From Methylobacterium fujisawaense (lineage in GTDB: Bacteria; Pseudomonadota; Alphaproteobacteria; Rhizobiales; Beijerinckiaceae), in assembly GCF_014138435.1 (NCBI RefSeq), contig NZ_JACJIM010000006.1, forward strand, positions 1 through 64,000: DNA of 64,000 nt. Direction: 5' to 3'. Positions 27,560 through 35,845 of this stretch are shown here, piece by piece. The notes below the pieces were generated by a model. The model was not told the DNA's origin. It ran no database searches and saw only the letters and a list, made by a program, of their open reading frames with translations. The translations under genes and the position numbers were made by a program. Each line of letters starts with the position of its first letter. Position 1 is the first letter of the stretch.

Positions 27560-27636
27560 CGCATTGTCCGGCCGCCCCGCTCGGGCGTTTCCTCCCTAGA
27601 CTTTCGGACCGTTCTCTTGAGGGCGGTCTTTTTTTA
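27560..27636 (+). ncRNA. suhB/MmgR-like small RNA, copy 2
   Basis: A stem CGCCC-CGCTC-GGGCG (27573-27587), then unpaired TTTCCTCCCT (27588-27597), then a terminator stem GACCG/CGGTC (27607-27628) with seven T. From the end of the first stem to the terminator the sequence matches copy 1 almost base for base. The 5' end near 27560 is a guess; the RNA could be processed from the 3' end of the preceding small gene. Confidence 0.6.
27607..27636 (+). terminator. Rho-independent terminator of sRNA copy 2
   Basis: Stem GACCG (27607-27611) with CGGTC (27624-27628) followed by seven T (27629-27635). Confidence 0.75.
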
Positions 27637-27678
27637 TTGTCGGTCCCCTTCCCCAGCCCGGCCCGGGGCGAAGAGTTC

Positions 27679-28743
27679 TCAAGTTTCTCTTAGAAGATCA
27701 TCCGGACCGCCGCCCGGGTCGCCGTCCGGCCCCGCCTCCAAGGCCAGAACCGCGAAGGTCGCGAGCCAGTGCTCGCCCATGTAGTCGCCGGTGACGTGCG
27801 GGAGCCCCGCCGCGAGGTGATCCTCCGCGGCCGCGCCCAGGAGCGGCCGGCGGGGATCGTCCGCACCGAGGGCCGCGGCCAGCGCGCGGAAGCACCATGC
27901 GCGGCTGAGGTTCAGCCCGTCGAGATGGGCGATCTTGCCGTCCGAGCGGTCGGTCACGCGGGCCGGGCGGAACAGGGTCGCGGGCCGGGACGCCGGGAGA
28001 TCGGGCAGGAACCGGTCGAACCAGGGCGCGAAACGCGTGGGGGGCAGCAGCCGGCGCATGCATTCGGCCTCGATCAGCGCGGAGGACAGGAAGTCGTCGC
28101 CGCCGGGCTCGCCCCAGGCCGGGCAGTCCGTGTCCGCCCCGTACCAGCGCTCGGCGGTGTCGCGCAGCAGGGCGGTCAGCCCGGCATCCCCCGCGCCATC
28201 CGCGTAATCGGCCGCCAGGCGCAGCGCGAAGGCGGTGTTGAAATGGGTCCCGACCCGTACCGGATAGACGGCGACCGGCAGGAAGTCCCGGAACCGCTGC
28301 GCGATCATCCCGGCCAGCGGCGCCAGGGCCTCGGACCAGCGGCGCTCGGGGAGCGCGGAGAGTTCGTCGGCGAGCTTCAGGAGCCAGCCCCAGCCGTAGG
28401 GCCGCTCGAAGCCCCGGGCGGTCGGGGCGGCGAAGTAGGCGCATTCCCCCGCCACCGTCTCGGGGGTCAGCTGCGCGTCGAGCCGGGCGCGGATCGCCGG
28501 GGCCTGGGGGCCGTCCGGGTACAGGCGCAGCACGCGCGCCAGCAGCCAGGTGCCGTGGACGCAGGAATGCCAGTCGTAGCTGCCGTGGAAGGCCGGGTGC
28601 AGGGCCGCGGGGGTGCGGGCATCCGCCGGACCGGCCAGGACGTGCCCGGGCTTGTTCGGATATTCGCGGGCGACGTGGCCCAGGGCGACCGCGGCGAAGC
28701 GCGCGGCGATGTCGGGGGTGAGCGCGGTCGTCATCGCGGGCAT
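27679..28743 (-). CDS. DUF2891-family protein
   Basis: A 354-residue protein that fits the DUF2891 family, of unknown function. Conserved blocks: REYPNKPGHVL near the N-terminus, HPAFHGSYDWHSCVHGTW (about 47-64), GWGWLLKLADEL, VRVGTHFNTAFAL, CMRRLLPP and DYMGEHWLATFAVLALE. The His/Trp-rich HGSYDWHSCVH suggests a glycoside-hydrolase-like or metal site, but this is inference. Two in-frame ATGs (28743, 28734) are possible starts; I use the outer one. No operon partner. Confidence 0.78.
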   Translation of the reverse strand: MPAMTTALTPDIAARFAAVALGHVAREYPNKPGHVLAGPADARTPAALHPAFHGSYDWHSCVHGTWLLARVLRLYPDGPQAPAIRARLDAQLTPETVAGECAYFAAPTARGFERPYGWGWLLKLADELSALPERRWSEALAPLAGMIAQRFRDFLPVAVYPVRVGTHFNTAFALRLAADYADGAGDAGLTALLRDTAERWYGADTDCPAWGEPGGDDFLSSALIEAECMRRLLPPTRFAPWFDRFLPDLPASRPATLFRPARVTDRSDGKIAHLDGLNLSRAWCFRALAAALGADDPRRPLLGAAAEDHLAAGLPHVTGDYMGEHWLATFAVLALEAGPDGDPGGGPDDLLRET

Positions 28744-28900
28744 GGCGTCATCGCGGGCCTCCGGGGCGGCGGAGCGGCCGGCATAGCGGGTTTTCCGGTG
28801 CGGCGTCAGCGTCTCCGGATCCTTTGCCGGCAGGCCCCCGGATCGGCTATTCCGGGACGGCCAAGCCGACGCGCCGCGCCGGCTCGATCGGGGAGCCCTC

Positions 28901-29668
28901 ATGCGCCGCGCGCCGTTCGCCGCCCTCCTCGTGGCGCTCTCCGCGATGGCCGCGGTCCCGGCCGCGGCCGCCCCCGATCCGAGCCGCGACGTCCTGTGGG
29001 CGGCGCTGAAGACCTGCGTGCTCGCCAAGCGGCTCGCCAACCGGACCTTCCCGTGCCTCTCGGTCGACCTGGGCGACGCGGATCGTCCGGGCTCGGCGGT
29101 GCTGCGCGCCCCCGGCGAGCCGACCCACAGCGTCGTCATGCCCACCGACACCGTGGCGGGCCTGGAGGCACCGGTCCTGCGCGGGCCGCGGGGCGCCGCC
29201 TACTGGCGGGCGGCCCTGGCGGCGCGGCCGCTCGTGTCGGACGTGCTGAAAGGGAAGCTGTCCCCCGCGGAGGTCGGGCTCGCGGTCAACTCGGCCCGGG
29301 GCCGCAGCCAGGACCAGCTGCACATCCATCTCGACTGCCTGAAGCCGAGCGTGCTCAAGGCGGTCCGGGCGCACGGCCGGCAGGTGCGCCACACCTGGAG
29401 CCGCTTCCCGGTGCCACTGGCCGGCGACCGCTACTACGCCCTGCGCGTGCCGGAGGCGGAGGCCGCGCAGTTCAACCCGTTCGCGGCCCTGCACACCCTG
29501 CCGGGCGCCCGGCCGGACCTGCACCGGACGAGCTTCGCGGCGCTCGCCACGCCCCCGGGCGATCCCGAGCCGGGCTACATCCTGCTGGCCTACCGGGCGC
29601 CGAGTGCCAGCGCCGAGGACGTCATGGACCACAGCTGTCGGCTCGCGGCTGACCGGAGCGGCGCCTGA
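28901..29668 (+). CDS. cdh: CDP-diacylglycerol diphosphatase
   Basis: A 255-residue exported hydrolase that cleaves CDP-diacylglycerol to phosphatidic acid and CMP. Signal peptide 1-24 (ALLVALSAMAAVPAAAA). The family block NSARGRSQDQLHIHLDCLKP carries the HxH pair His141/His143 of the HIT-like active site. The length matches E. coli Cdh (about 251). It converges with a LysR gene 27 bp away; no lipid-synthesis gene is adjacent. Confidence 0.88.
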   Translation: MRRAPFAALLVALSAMAAVPAAAAPDPSRDVLWAALKTCVLAKRLANRTFPCLSVDLGDADRPGSAVLRAPGEPTHSVVMPTDTVAGLEAPVLRGPRGAAYWRAALAARPLVSDVLKGKLSPAEVGLAVNSARGRSQDQLHIHLDCLKPSVLKAVRAHGRQVRHTWSRFPVPLAGDRYYALRVPEAEAAQFNPFAALHTLPGARPDLHRTSFAALATPPGDPEPGYILLAYRAPSASAEDVMDHSCRLAADRSGA

Positions 29669-29695
29669 GCGGTCGCGGGCCGAGCGCGCCGAGGG

Positions 29696-30598
29696 TCACG
29701 GCGATCGCGGCGGCGGCAGCGCGTCGAGCAGCTGGCGCAGGAATGCCCGCACCGCCTTCGGCAGCCGCCGGTCGCGCATCGCCTGGATCTTCACGCCCCG
29801 GGCGAGGCTCGTCCGGGACTGGATCGGCAGGCTGACAAGCTCGTTGAGCCGCAGGGGCGTCTGCACCGACAGCGCCGACATCAGGGCGATGCCGCGGGAG
29901 CGCCGCACGAAGGGCAGCAGCGCCGAGAGATTGTTGGAGGTCAGCACCGGCTCCACCGCGATGCCCTCGTGCGCGCAGGCGGCGTCGAAGACCTGCCGCA
30001 GGGTCGTGTCCCGGGTCGGCAGGGCGACGGGATAGTCCAGCAGGTCGGCGAGGCGCAGGGCGGGCGCCCGCGCGAGGGGATGGTCGGGCGCGGCCAGCGC
30101 CAGCATGTCGACCTGCCCGTCGTAGAGCACCTCGACCTGCGCGGTGGGTGTCAGCGCGAAGGTGATCCCGAGATCGGCATCCCCCACTGCCACCGTCTGG
30201 GTGACCTGGGCCGGGGGCTGGACCGTGACCTCGAAGCGGATGCCGGGATGGGCCGCGTGGAAGGCCGCGATCGCGTTCGGCACGATGTCGAGGGAGAAGC
30301 CCTCGGAGCAGGCGACCCGGATCAGCCCGCGGGCGAGCCCTTCCAGCTCCCGGATCTCGGTGACCACCTGCTCGGAGCGGATCAGCACCTGATGGGCGTG
30401 CTGCGCCAGCAGCTCCCCGGCCGGGCTCGGCACCATGCCGCGCGGGCGCCGCTCGAACAGCACGCAGTCGAGCTCGGCTTCGAGGTTGGCGATCTGCCGG
30501 CTGATCGCCGAGGCCGCCACGTTGAGCTGGGCCGAGGCCGCCGCGATCGAGCCGGTGCGGGCCACGGCCAGGAAGTAGCGCAGGCCCGTCGTCTGCAT
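29696..30598 (-). CDS. LysR-family regulator of the peptide-import operon
   Basis: A 300-residue LysR-type regulator with an N-terminal helix-turn-helix (GSIAAASAQLNVAASAISRQIANLE, about 16-40) and an effector domain (about 90-295). Divergent from the peptide ABC operon, with a 170-bp gap holding a dyad operator. An upstream in-frame start exists but would add 31 unrelated residues. Likely activates or represses the neighbouring operon in response to a peptide or amino acid; the effector is unknown. Confidence 0.87.
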   Translation of the reverse strand: MQTTGLRYFLAVARTGSIAAASAQLNVAASAISRQIANLEAELDCVLFERRPRGMVPSPAGELLAQHAHQVLIRSEQVVTEIRELEGLARGLIRVACSEGFSLDIVPNAIAAFHAAHPGIRFEVTVQPPAQVTQTVAVGDADLGITFALTPTAQVEVLYDGQVDMLALAAPDHPLARAPALRLADLLDYPVALPTRDTTLRQVFDAACAHEGIAVEPVLTSNNLSALLPFVRRSRGIALMSALSVQTPLRLNELVSLPIQSRTSLARGVKIQAMRDRRLPKAVRAFLRQLLDALPPPRSP

Positions 30599-30633
30599 TA
30601 TCGTGCTCGATACGCTGTATGCTGCCATGCACA

Positions 30634-30648
30634 TTGCCAATACGGCAA
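30634..30648. promoter_or_regulatory. LysR-type operator dyad
   Basis: TTGCC-N5-GGCAA is a perfect 15-bp dyad of the T-N11-A type bound by LysR proteins. It lies in the gap between the divergent LysR gene and the peptide-import operon, 36 bases from the regulator start. Confidence 0.55.
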
Positions 30649-30768
30649 CGCAGCACTCGCCAAATTCTACTTGTTGCGATCCCAGATGCACAACACCATG
30701 GCAGGGTGAAAAACGCGGCAGCCGCGGATCGATCCGCCGGACCTGTCCGCCGCGCCGTCGGAGACCGC

Positions 30769-32301
30769 ATGCCGCTACGGATTCTCACCCGCGCCGCGAC
30801 CCTCGCCGCCTCGTTCGCGACTCTGATCGCCGCGCATCCGGCACTGGCCGGGAAGGCCGACGACACGCTGGTCTACGCGTCGGACAGCGAGCCGGAGAAT
30901 GTCAGCCCGTATCACAACAGCGCCCGCGAGGGCGTGATCCTGGCCCGGAACTGCTGGGACACCCTGCTGTACCGCGACCAGAAGGACGGCACCTACAAGC
31001 CGATGCTGGCGACCGCCTGGACCTGGGCGGACGACACGACCCTGGATCTCACGATCCGCGAGGGCGTGGTCTTCCACAACGGCGACCCGCTCGGGCCGGA
31101 GGACGTGGCCTTCACGTTCAACTACGTGCTGACGCCCGAGGCGCGCACGGTCACCCGCCAGAACGTCGACTGGATGAAGTCGGTGGAGGTCACGGGCCCG
31201 CATACGGTCCGCATCCACCTCAAGGCGCCGTTCCCGGCGGCGCTGGAATACCTCGCCGGCCCGACCCCGATCTTCCCGGCCAATTACTTCAAGAAGGTCG
31301 GTCTCGACGGCTTCGCCAAGGCGCCGGTCGGCAGCGGCCCGTACCGGATCACCAAGGTCGACAGCGGCCGCGGCGTCTCCATGGAGCGGTTCGACAAGTA
31401 CTGGGCCGGCAGTCCGCTGGGTAAGCCGAAGATCGGCAAGCTGCAGTTCCGCGTCATCCCGGACGGCGAGAGCCGGATGGCCGAGCTGATGACCGGCGGC
31501 GTCGACTGGATCTGGCGGGTGCCGAGCGACCAGGCCGAGCAGCTGCGCGCCGCGCCCAACATCACGGTCCTCAACTCCGAGACGATGCGGGTCGGCTTCC
31601 TGCAATTCGACACGCTGGGCCGCGCCAAGGAGAACTCGCCGCTCAAGGACGTGCGCGTCCGGCAGGCGATTTCCTACGCCATCGACCGCAAGGCGATGGT
31701 CGACAACCTCGTGCGCGGCGCCTCGCGGGTGATGAACGCGCTGTGCTTCGTCGACCAGTTCGGCTGCACCGACCAGGGCGTGCCGCGCTACGCCTACGAT
31801 CCCGCCAAGGCCAAGGCGCTGCTCAAGGACGCCGGCTACCCGAACGGGTTCGAGATCGACCTCGGCGCCTATCGCGAGCGCGACTACGCCGAGGCGGTGA
31901 TCGGCTATCTCGGCGCCGTCGGCATCAAGGCGCGGCTCAACTACCTGCGCTACGCCGCCTTCCGCGACGCGCTGCGGGCCGGCAAGACCTCGATCGGCTA
32001 CCAGACCTGGGGGTCGTTCTCGGTCAACGACGTCTCGGCCTTCGACGGGGTGTATTTCCGCGGCGGCGAGGAGGATCTGACCAAGGATCCGCAGGTGATC
32101 GCCGATCTCCAGAAGGGCGACGGCTCCACCGATCCGGAGACCCGCAAGGCCGCCTACGCCAAGGCGCTGCAGCGGATCGCCGGAGAGGCCTATGCCCTGC
32201 CGATGTTCTCCTACTCGACCAACTACGCCTTCACGTCGGACCTGAACTTCACCGCCCAGCCCGACGAGGTGCCGCGCTTCTACGCGGCGTCGTGGAAGTG
32301 A
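30769..32301 (+). CDS. Peptide ABC transporter, periplasmic binding protein
   Basis: A 510-residue extracytoplasmic solute-binding protein of family 5 (DppA/OppA type). Sec signal peptide 1-27 (ending PALA). Family blocks: ATAWTWADDTTLDLTIREGV, DVAFTFNYVL, SGPYRITK, VRQAISYAIDRKAMVDN and LPMFSYSTNYAF. It captures peptides or related solutes and hands them to the permeases downstream. First gene of the operon to 37450; a hairpin repeat separates it from the first permease. Confidence 0.88.
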   Translation: MPLRILTRAATLAASFATLIAAHPALAGKADDTLVYASDSEPENVSPYHNSAREGVILARNCWDTLLYRDQKDGTYKPMLATAWTWADDTTLDLTIREGVVFHNGDPLGPEDVAFTFNYVLTPEARTVTRQNVDWMKSVEVTGPHTVRIHLKAPFPAALEYLAGPTPIFPANYFKKVGLDGFAKAPVGSGPYRITKVDSGRGVSMERFDKYWAGSPLGKPKIGKLQFRVIPDGESRMAELMTGGVDWIWRVPSDQAEQLRAAPNITVLNSETMRVGFLQFDTLGRAKENSPLKDVRVRQAISYAIDRKAMVDNLVRGASRVMNALCFVDQFGCTDQGVPRYAYDPAKAKALLKDAGYPNGFEIDLGAYRERDYAEAVIGYLGAVGIKARLNYLRYAAFRDALRAGKTSIGYQTWGSFSVNDVSAFDGVYFRGGEEDLTKDPQVIADLQKGDGSTDPETRKAAYAKALQRIAGEAYALPMFSYSTNYAFTSDLNFTAQPDEVPRFYAASWK

Positions 32302-32325
32302 GGATGGTGGTCGTGGCGCGACTGG

Positions 32326-32423
32326 CCCCCTCTCCCGTGCGGGAGAGGGTTGGGGTGAGGGATCAGGTCTTCCCGGAGAGGTCGCACCCCTCACCCTGTC
32401 CCTCTCCCGCACGGGAGAGGGGA
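32326..32423. repeat. Inverted repeat with CTCTCCCG arms
   Basis: Nested palindromes: CCTCTCCCGTGCGGGAGAGG on the left and TCCCTCTCCCGCACGGGAGA on the right, and GGTGAGGG opposite CCCTCACC between them. It sits between the binding-protein and first-permease genes, where a stem could lower downstream expression or protect the upstream mRNA. Confidence 0.85.
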
Positions 32424-32492
32424 CCCGCGATCCGCCCCGGTTCCGACGGCGGGAGCCGATCCGGTCCGCATCGGCGAAAGGGAGCCTGAGCC

Positions 32493-33410
32493 ATGCTGGC
32501 CTTCACGTTCCGGCGCGTGCTGGTCGCCCTGGCGGTGGCCTTCACGGTCTCGGTGGCGAGCTTCCTGCTCCTCCACCTCTCGGGCGACCTCGCGACCGCC
32601 ATCGCCGGCCCGGAGGCCACCGGGCCGCAAATCGCCCAGATCCGCCAGGATTATGGCCTGGACCAGCCGCTGCTGACCCAGTTCCTCACCTGGGGCTGGC
32701 GGGCTTTGCACCTCGACTTCGGCAACTCCTTCTATTTCCGCGAGAGCGTGATCGACCTGCTGGCCGCCCGCCTGCCGATCACCCTCTATCTCGGCATCAT
32801 CGCGCTCGGCGTGGCCCTGTTCGTGGCGATCCCGCTGGGCGTCGTCGCCGCCGTGAAGCGGGACACCTGGATCGACCGGACGGCGCTCGCCGTCTCGGTG
32901 CTCGGCCAGGCGATGCCGAGCTTCTGGTTCGGCCTGACGCTGATCCTGATCTTCTCCGTCAACCTCCGCTGGCTGCCGGTCTCGGGCAACGCCACGTGGA
33001 AGAACTTCGTCCTGCCGGCAATCGCGCTGGGCTACTACGCGATGCCCGCCGTGATGCGCCTCACCCGCAACGGCATGCTGGAGGTGCTGGCCTCCGACTA
33101 CGTCCGCACCGCCCGCGCCAAGGGATTGCCGCCCAGAAAAATCCTGGTGCGGCACGCGCTGCGCAACGCCGTGATCCCGGTGATCGCCCTGTCGGCGGTG
33201 CAGTTCGGCTTCATGCTCGGCGGTTCGATCGTGATCGAGGCGGTGTTCTCGCTCCAGGGGCTCGGGCAGCTCGCCTGGGAGTCGATCGCCCGCAACGACT
33301 TCCCGGTCGTCCAGGCGATCGTGCTGGTTCTGGCGATGATCTACATCGGCCTGACGCTGGCCGCCGACCTCCTGAACGCCTTCCTCGATCCGCGCCTGCG
33401 CCAGGCCTGA
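32493..33410 (+). CDS. Peptide ABC transporter permease (DppB-type)
   Basis: A 305-residue inner-membrane permease with about six helices. Starts MLAFTFRRVLVALAV as DppB proteins do and carries the EAA loop (YVRTARAKGLPPRKILVRHALRNAVIPV region), which docks the ATPase. Followed 14 bp later by the second permease. Confidence 0.9.
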   Translation: MLAFTFRRVLVALAVAFTVSVASFLLLHLSGDLATAIAGPEATGPQIAQIRQDYGLDQPLLTQFLTWGWRALHLDFGNSFYFRESVIDLLAARLPITLYLGIIALGVALFVAIPLGVVAAVKRDTWIDRTALAVSVLGQAMPSFWFGLTLILIFSVNLRWLPVSGNATWKNFVLPAIALGYYAMPAVMRLTRNGMLEVLASDYVRTARAKGLPPRKILVRHALRNAVIPVIALSAVQFGFMLGGSIVIEAVFSLQGLGQLAWESIARNDFPVVQAIVLVLAMIYIGLTLAADLLNAFLDPRLRQA

Positions 33411-33424
33411 GGACGGAGATCGCC

Positions 33425-34360
33425 ATGAGCCTCCCCCCCGACACGGCGGCGCTCGCCGCCCCCGCTTTGCCCCCGGACGCGCCTGTCGCGCTGGCGGCGG
33501 TGCCCTCCCCCACCCGCCTGATCCTGCGGCGGGGCCTGCGCCACACCGGCTTCCTGATCGGGGCAGGAATCCTCGGGCTGATCGTGCTGGCGGCGCTCGC
33601 CGCCCCGCTCATCGCGCCGCACGACCCCTACGCGCAGGACGTGTCCCGCCGCCTGATCCCGCCGGTCTGGCAGGCCAAGGGTTCCTGGGAGCACGTGCTC
33701 GGCACCGACAAGCTCGGCCGCGACTACCTGAGCCGCCTGCTCTACGGCGGCCAGATCTCCCTCCTGATCGGGATCTCGGCGGCGCTGATCTCGGGGCTGA
33801 TCGGCACGGTGCTCGGCCTGTGCGCCGGCTATTTCGGCGGCTGGGTCGACTCCGTGGTCAGCTACGTGGTGACCACGCGGCTCGCCATGCCGGTGGTGCT
33901 GGTGGCGCTCGCCATGGCGGCCCTGGTCGGCGGCTCCCTGAAGGTGGTGGTGCTGGTGCTGGGCTTCCTGCTCTGGGACCGCTTCGCCGTGGTGACCCGG
34001 GCCGCGACCCAGCAGATCCGCAACCAGGATTTCGTCTCGGCCGCCCGCGCCGCGGGGCTGACCGACCTGCGGATCCTCCGCCAGGAGATCCTGCCCAACA
34101 TCATGAACGCCCTGATCGTCGTGGCGACCCTGGAGATGGCCCACGCGATCCTGCTGGAGGCCGCCCTTTCGTTCCTCGGCCTCGGCGTCCAGCCGCCCCT
34201 GCCCTCCTGGGGCCTGATGATCGCCGAGGGCAAGCAGTACATGTTCTTCCAGCCCTGGGTGATCACCATCCCGGGCGTGGCGCTCCTCCTCCTCGTGCTG
34301 GCGATCAACCTCCTGGGCGACGGCCTGCGCGACATCACCGCCCCCGAGGCGCGCAACTGA
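33425..34360 (+). CDS. Peptide ABC transporter permease (DppC-type)
   Basis: A 311-residue inner-membrane permease. A cytoplasmic N-terminal stretch (1-40) precedes the first helix (TGFLIGAGILGLIVLAALAA), the HVLGTDKLGRDYLSRLLYG motif typical of DppC, and the EAA loop (SAARAAGLTDLRILRQEILP). Ends with ALSFLGLGVQPPLPSWG and INLLGDGLRD, all DppC hallmarks. Confidence 0.9.
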   Translation: MSLPPDTAALAAPALPPDAPVALAAVPSPTRLILRRGLRHTGFLIGAGILGLIVLAALAAPLIAPHDPYAQDVSRRLIPPVWQAKGSWEHVLGTDKLGRDYLSRLLYGGQISLLIGISAALISGLIGTVLGLCAGYFGGWVDSVVSYVVTTRLAMPVVLVALAMAALVGGSLKVVVLVLGFLLWDRFAVVTRAATQQIRNQDFVSAARAAGLTDLRILRQEILPNIMNALIVVATLEMAHAILLEAALSFLGLGVQPPLPSWGLMIAEGKQYMFFQPWVITIPGVALLLLVLAINLLGDGLRDITAPEARN

Positions 34361-34400
34361 CGGCTTCGCCGGGCCAGGGCCCGTCGACAGGTTACCAAAA

Positions 34401-34416
34401 TGTTTCACGGGAAACA
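34401..34416. other. parS-like centromere site
   Basis: TGTTTCACGGGAAACA, the exact reverse complement of the site at 6193-6208 and one base from canonical parS. It lies between the second permease and the M20 peptidase gene, overlapping the upstream candidate start of the latter. Confidence 0.65.
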
Positions 34417-34420
34417 CACC

Positions 34421-35842
34421 ATGACGCGAGACGCCGCCATCGCGCGCGCCACGGAGGCTTTCGATTCGGGCGCGTTCCTCGCCCTCCTGCGGGAGGCGGT
34501 GGCGATGCCCACCGAGAGCCAGGCCCCCGGCCAGGAGGCGGCGCTCCGCGCCTACCTCGAAAGCTTCATCGCGCCACTGGTCAGCCGGCTCGGGTTTGAA
34601 ACTCCAAAAATCTTCCCGAACCCGGACGGGGTGCACGGCCCGTTCCTGATCGCCGAGCGGCGCGAGGGCGCGGAGCTGCCGACCGTGCTGATCTACGGCC
34701 ACGGCGACACGGTGCGGGGCTATCCCGAGCAGTGGCGCGCGGGCCTCGGCCCCTGGGAGATCGTGGTCGAGGGTGACCGCTGGTACGGACGCGGCACCGC
34801 CGACAACAAGGGCCAGCACGTCCTCAACCTCGCCGCCCTGGAGCAGGTGATCGCGGCCCGCGAGGGCCATCTCGGCTTCAACGTGAAGCTCCTGATCGAG
34901 ATGGGCGAGGAATCGGGCTCCCCGGGCCTGCGGCCGTTCTGCCGGGAACAGGCCGATTCCCTCCGCTCGGACGTGCTGATCGCCTCGGACGGACCCCGCC
35001 TCAACGGCGAGCGCCCGACCCTGTTCCTGGGCTCCCGCGGCGCCTACAATTTCGAGCTGAGCCTCAACCTGCGCGAGGGCCCGCACCATTCCGGCAACTG
35101 GGGCGGCCTGCTGCGCAACCCCGGCACGGTGCTGGCCTCAGCGATCGCCTCGATGGTCGACGCGCGGGGCAGCATCCTAGTGGACGCCCTGCGGCCGCCG
35201 CCGATCCCCGAGGGCGTGCGCGCGGCGCTCGCCGACATCCGCGTCGGCGAGGACCCGACCGCGCCCACGATCGATGCCGACTGGGGCGAACCGGGCCTGA
35301 GTCCGGCCGAGCGGGTCTTCGCCTGGAACACCCTGGAGGTGCTGGCCTTCAAGACCGGCGATCCGGACGGCCCGCTCAACGCTGTCCCGCCCCACGCCAA
35401 GGCGACCCTGCAACTGCGCTTCGTGGTCGGCACCGACTGGCAGAACCTGATCCCGAACGTCCGCGCCCATCTCGACGCGCACGGCTTCCCGATGATCGAG
35501 GTCCGTCCGGCCCGCGCCGCGGAGGTGTTCCAGGCGACACGTCTCCCCGTCGAGGATCCCTGGGTCGAGTGGGCGCTCCAGTCGATCGAGGCGAGTTCGG
35601 GCAAAAAACCGGCGCTGCTGCCCAATCTCGGCGGCTCGTTGCCGAACGACGCCTTCTCGGAGATTTTGGGCCTGCCGACCCTCTGGGTGCCGCATTCCTA
35701 TCCGGCCTGCCGCCAGCACGGGCCCGACGAGCACATGCTCGCCTCCGGCACCCGCGAGGGCCTGGCGATCATGGCCGGCCTGTTCTGGGATCTGGGCGAG
35801 GCCGGACCCGACATCCTCCGCCGCCGCAAAGCGAGGGCCTGA
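34421..35842 (+). CDS. M20-family peptidase in the peptide-import operon
   Basis: A 473-residue di-zinc peptidase. Metal and catalytic residues: His94 and Asp96 (GHGDT), Asp128 (GTADNKGQ), Glu163-Glu164 (MGEESGS) and a late His in HSYPACRQHGPDEHML. Together with the transporter it would hydrolyse imported di- or oligopeptides in the cytoplasm. Two starts are possible, 34400 and 34421; the first lies inside the parS-like site, so I use 34421. It begins 60 bp after the permease stop, and the ATPase gene starts 3 bp after its stop. Confidence 0.85.
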   Translation: MTRDAAIARATEAFDSGAFLALLREAVAMPTESQAPGQEAALRAYLESFIAPLVSRLGFETPKIFPNPDGVHGPFLIAERREGAELPTVLIYGHGDTVRGYPEQWRAGLGPWEIVVEGDRWYGRGTADNKGQHVLNLAALEQVIAAREGHLGFNVKLLIEMGEESGSPGLRPFCREQADSLRSDVLIASDGPRLNGERPTLFLGSRGAYNFELSLNLREGPHHSGNWGGLLRNPGTVLASAIASMVDARGSILVDALRPPPIPEGVRAALADIRVGEDPTAPTIDADWGEPGLSPAERVFAWNTLEVLAFKTGDPDGPLNAVPPHAKATLQLRFVVGTDWQNLIPNVRAHLDAHGFPMIEVRPARAAEVFQATRLPVEDPWVEWALQSIEASSGKKPALLPNLGGSLPNDAFSEILGLPTLWVPHSYPACRQHGPDEHMLASGTREGLAIMAGLFWDLGEAGPDILRRRKARA

Positions 35843-35845
35843 ACC

